Below, piece by piece: positions 59,763 to 64,000 of a stretch of DNA of 64,000 nucleotides. The stretch's first letter is position 1, and each line of letters starts with the position of its first letter. A model generated the notes under the pieces. It saw only the letters and a list, made by a program, of their open reading frames with translations. It searched no databases and had not been told where the DNA came from. A program made the position numbers and the translations under genes. Source of the DNA: an uncultured Bacteroidota bacterium (GTDB lineage Bacteria; Bacteroidota; Bacteroidia; 2-12-FULL-35-15); the NCBI GenBank assembly GCA_903926385.1, contig CAIYIS010000036.1, positions 103,184-167,183 of the forward strand, given 5' to 3'.

Positions 59763-60347
59763 ATGAGTGGCATAATAACAATTAATGAAAAACGCGAGAT
59801 ACGTGAGAAAGTAGCCAAACCATTATTATGGATTGGTATGATCAGTATGTCTATGGTGTTTGCCGGCCTCACCAGTGCTTATGTGGTGCGACAAGGAAAA
59901 GGCGACTGGCTTCAGTTCGATTTACCTCGCATGTTTTATGTTAGTACTGCCCTTATTTTAATAAGCAGTGTAAGCATGAACTGGGTATTGTCTTCCGCCA
60001 AAAAGAACGATTTCAAAAACATAAAACTAGCATCGCTTATTACTTTATTGTTAGGTTTTGCTTTTGTTATCTGCCAATTCAAAGCATGGGGAATACTAGT
60101 TGATCAAAAAGTTTATTTTACCGGAAAGTACAGTAATCCCGCTGGTTCTTTTTTATATATGCTTACCTTTCTTCACCTGCTTCACCTTGTTGGGGGGCTT
60201 ATATCGGTGTCGGTGGTGAGTGCAAAAGCATTTCGTCAGAAATACAATTCCGAAAATTTACTTGGTATAAAACTGTCGGCTTTGTTCTGGCATTTCTTAA
60301 CCATACTGTGGATATATTTGTTTCTGTTCATATTATTTGTTCGCTAA
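59763..60347 (+). CDS. Cytochrome c oxidase subunit III-like protein, first copy
   Basis: 194 residues, about five membrane helices. Heme-copper oxidase subunit III type: SMVFAGLTSAYVVRQGKGDW, then GSFLYMLTFLHLLHLVGGLI and ALFWHFLTILWIYLFL. It is shorter than the next subunit III, lacking the first helices of the full-length form. Bacteroidota often carry two subunit III genes in this order after ctaB. Starts 25 bp after ctaB. Confidence 0.87.
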   Translation: MSGIITINEKREIREKVAKPLLWIGMISMSMVFAGLTSAYVVRQGKGDWLQFDLPRMFYVSTALILISSVSMNWVLSSAKKNDFKNIKLASLITLLLGFAFVICQFKAWGILVDQKVYFTGKYSNPAGSFLYMLTFLHLLHLVGGLISVSVVSAKAFRQKYNSENLLGIKLSALFWHFLTILWIYLFLFILFVR

Positions 60348-60416
60348 TTGTAGTGTTCTAAAAAAGAAAAATCAACCAAAAATTAATTATTAACAAACCA
60401 AAAATGTAAATTTAGT

Positions 60417-61142
60417 ATGTCGAGTCAATCAATTGCCGAAACCAATTCGGGGTCAGCCTGGAGTGGTGGGAAATCTCCTTTTTCAGTTAGTTACGGAAAA
60501 CTATTTATGTGGTTTTTCCTTGTATCCGATGCATTAACCTTTTCGGGATTATTATGTGCGTATGGTTTTATGCGTCACAAACACCCTGAAGTATGGCCTA
60601 ATCCGGCCGATGTGTTTACTCACTTTCCCGGATACTCCGGTCATATTCCTTTGGCCTATGTAGGTTTGATGACTTTGATTTTAATTATGTCGTCCGTTAC
60701 TATGGTGCTAGCAGTAGAAGCAGGTCATAGAAGCGATAAGAAAAAAGTAACCATCTGGCTTTTGTTAACCATTATCGGAGGTGCTATGTTTGTGGGTTCT
60801 CAGGCTTGGGAGTGGTTTCACTTTATTGTAGGTACCGACCATGGTGCAATTCGTAGTGTAGTGGTAGACGGGCAATGGGTTGAAAAAACAGTGTACGGTG
60901 CCAACATGACCGTTAACGAATACGGTTTGCCGGTGTTTGCCAATTTCTTTTTCTTCATCACAGGTTTCCACGGATTCCACGTATTTAGCGGTGTTATCAT
61001 CAATCTGGTTATTTTTATCAATGTGGTAAGAGGCACTTACGAAAGACGCGGACATTACGAAATGGTAGAGAAAGTAGGTCTTTACTGGCATTTTGTGGAT
61101 TTAGTATGGGTGTTTGTATTTACATTCTTCTATCTCTTGTAA
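60417..61142 (+). CDS. Cytochrome c oxidase subunit III, second copy
   Basis: 241 residues, about six to seven membrane helices. Motifs: YGKLFMWFFLVSDALTFSGL (about 25-44), GSQAWEWFHFIVG (about 123), FFFITGFHGFHVFSGVIINL (about 177-196, with HGFHV) and LYWHFVDLVWVFVFTFFYLL at the C terminus. Part of the caa3/aa3-type terminal oxidase; subunits I and II are not in the window and must be encoded elsewhere. 69 bp after the first copy. Confidence 0.9.
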   Translation: MSSQSIAETNSGSAWSGGKSPFSVSYGKLFMWFFLVSDALTFSGLLCAYGFMRHKHPEVWPNPADVFTHFPGYSGHIPLAYVGLMTLILIMSSVTMVLAVEAGHRSDKKKVTIWLLLTIIGGAMFVGSQAWEWFHFIVGTDHGAIRSVVVDGQWVEKTVYGANMTVNEYGLPVFANFFFFITGFHGFHVFSGVIINLVIFINVVRGTYERRGHYEMVEKVGLYWHFVDLVWVFVFTFFYLL

Positions 61143-61207
61143 TCATTCGTTTTCAAAAAAATTAACCAATTAATTAATCAATCATAACTTTATAAAACCA
61201 ATTTTTT

Positions 61208-61675
61208 ATGTCAGAATTTCATGATGAATACCCGCAATATGAGTTGATGGCTCATCACAGCGAAGAAGCCGGAGTAGGGATACGCAAAAAACTATGGGGC
61301 GTATTTTGGATTATGTTAGGAATAACAATTATAGAACTTATCATTGGCTCTTTTGCCATGAAACTTGGAATGCTGGATGGAGAAAGACATTCGGGAGCTG
61401 TTCTGAAGTTTATCTTTATCAGTTTAACATTACTGAAAGCATTTTACATCATATTTAGCTTTATGCACCTTGGCGGAGAAAAGAAAATTTTACGCTACAG
61501 CGTTATAGCTCCTTATATGGTTTTTATTGCATACCTTATTTTCATTATACTTGGCGAAGCAATCTATGCAGGCAAGCACAAAGAGAAAATGGACGACTTA
61601 ATTGTAAAACAAAAAATAGAACTTAATCAGAAAGCTTTATCGGGCAAAGAAGAAGAACCCGAAGTGAAGAAATAG
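61208..61675 (+). CDS. Cytochrome C oxidase subunit IV family protein
   Basis: 155 residues with three membrane helices (about 30-50, 70-92, 103-125). Family marks: KKLWGVFWIMLGITIIELI, then LLKAFYIIFSFMHLGGEKKI. The C-terminal tail is charged. It completes the ctaB-III-III-IV set. SCO1-type assembly protein and DUF420, often next in this phylum, are absent here; a glycosyltransferase gene follows after an inverted-repeat element. Confidence 0.88.
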   Translation: MSEFHDEYPQYELMAHHSEEAGVGIRKKLWGVFWIMLGITIIELIIGSFAMKLGMLDGERHSGAVLKFIFISLTLLKAFYIIFSFMHLGGEKKILRYSVIAPYMVFIAYLIFIILGEAIYAGKHKEKMDDLIVKQKIELNQKALSGKEEEPEVKK

Positions 61676-61700
61676 TTTTTATTTTATTGTTGTTGTTTGC

Positions 61701-61734
61701 AAACGGCTTCTCTGAATAAGGGAAGTCGTTTTTG
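61701..61734 (+). terminator. Rho-independent terminator of the oxidase genes
   Basis: AAACGGCTTC pairs with GGAAGTCGTTT (one mismatch-type G-T pair) around TCTGAATAAG, followed by TTTGTTTTTG. Lies 26 bp after the subunit IV stop. Confidence 0.75.
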
Positions 61735-61791
61735 TTTTTGTAAATGTAGTTTACCTTGGTTATAAACACACCTTGCGTGCTAAATCGGATT

Positions 61792-61924
61792 AGATTCCTC
61801 ACTTCGTTCGGAATGACACCCAAATTATATGTTTAGGAAGGTTAGCGAAAACGGCTTTGCCGTTTTCGCTAACCTTCTCCTATTACCTCACCAAGCTTGT
61901 CTTTCCGAACCAAGTGAGGAATCT
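61792..61924. mobile_element. 133-bp inverted-repeat element, left of the glycosyltransferase gene
   Basis: 27-bp terminal arms (61792-61818 and 61898-61924) begin AGATTCCTCACTT and pair at 25 of 27 positions. In the centre is a perfect 18-bp hairpin (61838-61855 with 61859-61876, core GAAAACGGC/GCCGTTTTC). No ORF and no clear target duplication. The same architecture and length occur at 63560-63692. Confidence 0.65.
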
Positions 61925-62008
61925 CATGAAAACAATCTCAAAAACAAACTGAGTTAATGTGCAATTTGAATTAAAATAAAAATAAAGCATAGCTTTGCCT
62001 TCAATCTG

Positions 62009-63451
62009 ATGATAAAAAATACAAGAACACTTCCTTTCTGGCTTTTCACCTTATCGGTAATAATGGTGCTGGTGGTTTCGCAGCTGGTGCAGGATGGGGT
62101 GTTTATGGATGGTATGCTTTACATTAGTGTGAGCAAAAATCTGGCAGATGGTTTGGGTACTTTCTGGAATCCGCATTTTAGCCTTACCAGCATGAGCGAT
62201 TTTCACGAGCAGCCTCCTCTTTACTTTGGTTTACTGGCCATTTTCTATAAACTTTTTGGAACAAGCATGTATGTAGAACGTCTGTTTTGCCTGCTATGTT
62301 ATACTATTACCGCTTTCTTTATTCATAAACTATGGAAAATAATTTTTGAATCGGAAACCGAAATGGCAAAAAATAGTTGGCTGCCTGTTTTATTCTGGAC
62401 CACTATTCCGGTTTGTTTCTGGGCGTACACCAATCATGTAGAAGAAACAGTGATGGCTGTGTTTACCACCATTTCGGTGTATTATATGTATTGTGCTGTT
62501 TTCAAAAAACAACGCATTGTGTTTAACTTGGTGCTTGCCGGTATATTTATCTTTTTGTCGAGTTTAACCAAAGGTGTGCAGGGTATGTTTCCGGTTGCAG
62601 GAGCGGTGTTTTACTTTATGGTGTTTCGCACCATCTCTTTCCGAAAAATGATACTGTATTCGCTTTTGCTGGTAGGTGTGCCTCTTGTTATTTATGGCAT
62701 GTTGATGATTACAAATGCGAATGTGTATCTTAGTTTCAAAAAATATTTTGAGATACGACTGTTGGGAACCTTTGCCAACAAAGGAGCTACCACCGATACA
62801 CATTTCGATTTGCTGGCTCGCCTTTTTATGGAATTACTGCCTGCAGCAGCTCTCACAGCATTGCTTCTGTTTTTTACTCGTAAGCAAAAAGCGCACGACC
62901 GCATTACTTCCAACCATTATAAAACCATACTGTGGTTTCTGTTTATGGGGCTTTCGGGCTCGTTGCCTCTTATGGTTACGTTAGAACAACGAGGATTTTA
63001 TCTGGTCACTTCTTTTCCTTTGTTTGCTATTGGTATTGCCATGTGGCTGGCGCCTCGCCTTACACAATGGACAGAACGCATCAACCTGCTTAGCCCGACA
63101 TTTAAACTGACCAAGATTTTGTCCATCGTATTACTAGCCGCTACCACCGTATTCAGCATTATGCAAGTGGGACATACCAAGCGCGACAACGATTTGCTAA
63201 GCGATGTGTATGCCATTGGTAAAATTGTGCCTCATGGCGATATTATAAACATGCCCGATGATATGTGGAACGATTGGAGTTTGAGAGAATATTTAATTCG
63301 TAATTTTTATATCAGCACGGATAAATGCTGCAACCAGCCTCGTACCTTTTTTATTATTCGAAAAGATTTACCAAAAAATCTTATACCCGATTATTATCAG
63401 CCCTACTCTTTATCTACTAAAGAAGTGGATTTGTACTTTAAAAAGGAATAG
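62009..63451 (+). CDS. Family 39-type glycosyltransferase (ArnT/PMT-like)
   Basis: 480 residues, about ten membrane helices followed by a short soluble tail. The N-terminal loop after the first helix has QDGVFMDGMLY with the Asp pair expected of the catalytic region, then GLGTFWNPHFSLT and the FHEQPPLYFGLLAIFYKLFG stretch typical of undecaprenyl-phosphate-sugar-dependent transferases. It probably transfers a sugar from a lipid carrier to lipid A, protein or polysaccharide outside the inner membrane; the acceptor is unknown. The gene is bracketed by two 133-bp inverted-repeat elements. Confidence 0.83.
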   Translation: MIKNTRTLPFWLFTLSVIMVLVVSQLVQDGVFMDGMLYISVSKNLADGLGTFWNPHFSLTSMSDFHEQPPLYFGLLAIFYKLFGTSMYVERLFCLLCYTITAFFIHKLWKIIFESETEMAKNSWLPVLFWTTIPVCFWAYTNHVEETVMAVFTTISVYYMYCAVFKKQRIVFNLVLAGIFIFLSSLTKGVQGMFPVAGAVFYFMVFRTISFRKMILYSLLLVGVPLVIYGMLMITNANVYLSFKKYFEIRLLGTFANKGATTDTHFDLLARLFMELLPAAALTALLLFFTRKQKAHDRITSNHYKTILWFLFMGLSGSLPLMVTLEQRGFYLVTSFPLFAIGIAMWLAPRLTQWTERINLLSPTFKLTKILSIVLLAATTVFSIMQVGHTKRDNDLLSDVYAIGKIVPHGDIINMPDDMWNDWSLREYLIRNFYISTDKCCNQPRTFFIIRKDLPKNLIPDYYQPYSLSTKEVDLYFKKE

Positions 63452-63783
63452 GGGGGATTTCAAATTTCAAATTTCAGAATTCAAATTTCAGATTGAGTTT
63501 TGCCACAAAGGCACGAAGGCGCTAAGGGAAATGTGGAATAACAAATAGGCAATAAAAAGAGATTCATCGCTTCGCTCTGAATGACAAGCCTGGCAGGGGG
63601 ATGGGAAACAAAGGGGGAAAACGGCAAAGCCGTTTTCCCCTTTCTTTTAACACATAAAATCAGCCTGTCATTCCGTAAGTAGTGAGGAATCTCTAAGGTT
63701 TTATCATTGGTTAATTGTTCAATTCGGCAGTAGGCAATAAAGAATAAGCAATCACCAATCCCATTCATAATTCATAATACATA
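63452..63783. other. Repeat-rich tail downstream of the glycosyltransferase
   Basis: No gene. Contains ATTTCAAATTTCAGAATTC-like words (63460-63492), GCCACAAAGGCACGAAGGCG, the second 133-bp element (63560-63692), and a GGCAGTAGGCAAT repeat (63726-63738) with AATTCATAAT filler. Confidence 0.6.
63560..63692. mobile_element. 133-bp inverted-repeat element, right of the glycosyltransferase gene
   Basis: 27-bp arms 63560-63586 (AGATTCATCGCTT start) and 63666-63692 (ending GTGAGGAATCT) enclose a 12-bp perfect hairpin (GGGGAAAACGGC 63614-63625 with GCCGTTTTCCCC 63629-63640) followed by TTTCTTTT, which may serve as terminator. Same length and core (GAAAACGGC) as the element at 61792-61924. The arms are more diverged. 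Confidence 0.6.
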
Positions 63784-64000
63784 AGGCACTAATCCCTAAG
63801 ATTATTTATTAATTGCAAAACGCCTCACCCCCGGCCCCTCTCCAAAGGAGAGGGGAGAATAAGTAAATGCAAAAATCAGGTTTCTTTATGCTTCGCCCCC
63901 TCTCCTTTGGAGAGGAGGGCAAACAGCCAGTGGCTGTTTGAGCCAGCTCATGCGCCTGCGAGGGGTGAGGCGTTCAGACGAATATAATCTTAGGGATAGG
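63784..64000. mobile_element. MITE-like palindromic element, copy 2, with internal insertion
   Basis: Second copy of the element at 24953-25130: same left end (GCACTAATCCCTAAGATTAT), interior (CGCCTCACCCCCGGCCCCTC, CTCCTTTGGAGAGG) and right end (ATAATCTTAGGGATAG). It carries about 40 extra bp near 63917-63960, containing a perfect hairpin CAAACAGCCA/TGGCTGTTTG. The right boundary meets the window edge, so a target duplication cannot be checked. Confidence 0.7.

Overview
The window is from a low-GC member of the Bacteroidota. The evidence is several secreted proteins with type IX secretion (T9SS) C-terminal sorting domains, promoters of the Bacteroidota type (a TAnnTTTG-like -7 box, often TACTTTTA or TACTTTTG here), a MurF-alanine racemase fusion, a monofunctional aspartokinase and the DUF2490/DUF4956/VTC gene trio. 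I cannot place it to genus. No rRNA, tRNA, CRISPR array or prophage was seen.

Layout. 1-3.9 kb: the 3' end of gcvP, then three T9SS cargo genes, each with its own promoter, the last two being tandem paralogues. 4.3-9.2 kb: MlaFE-type lipid ABC transporter (-), a tiny lipoprotein, then feoA-feoB and a SprT-like metallopeptidase. 9.2-20 kb: a T9SS-domain remnant, a 939-residue PKD/Ig-like T9SS protein, an SDR, a secreted repeat protein, a DUF255 thioredoxin-fold protein, an LEA-2 lipoprotein, and an MgtE-sensor/Nramp-like pair behind a structured leader. 20.5-28 kb: TPR protein, DUF4286, rsmA, a 2-hydroxyacid dehydrogenase, aspartokinase, GNAT acetyltransferase and fructose-1,6-bisphosphatase. 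28-33 kb: a repeat-rich island bracketed by an inverted repeat, with two secreted proteins and a GIY-YIG protein. 33-44.3 kb: mfd, a minus-strand run (hypothetical, M28 peptidase, rsmI, corA, YwqK-like), then tdk and murF-alr. 44.9-49.6 kb: a minus-strand run ending in a polyphosphate polymerase-like (VTC) gene, DUF4956 and DUF2490. 49.7-58.5 kb: DUF3467, typA, thioesterase, J-domain protein, a cytochrome c/YceI/DUF5777 operon with a Crp/Fnr-like palindrome, polyprenyl synthetase and rlmN. 58.8-64 kb: ctaB and cytochrome oxidase subunits III/III/IV, a glycosyltransferase, and dispersed repeats.

Most genes are housekeeping, envelope or metal-ion functions. The unusual content lies between genes. 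Five intergenic arrays, each with a different unit sequence, share a period of 21 bp (sometimes 42, or 41 where one unit loses a base). I do not recognise this as a named element family and regard it as the most interesting signal here. Separately, a palindromic MITE-like element of about 180 bp appears to have inserted into the last codons of a dehydrogenase gene with a 9-bp target duplication, supplying a new stop codon. A second copy sits at the window's right edge. Two 133-bp inverted-repeat elements bracket the glycosyltransferase gene.
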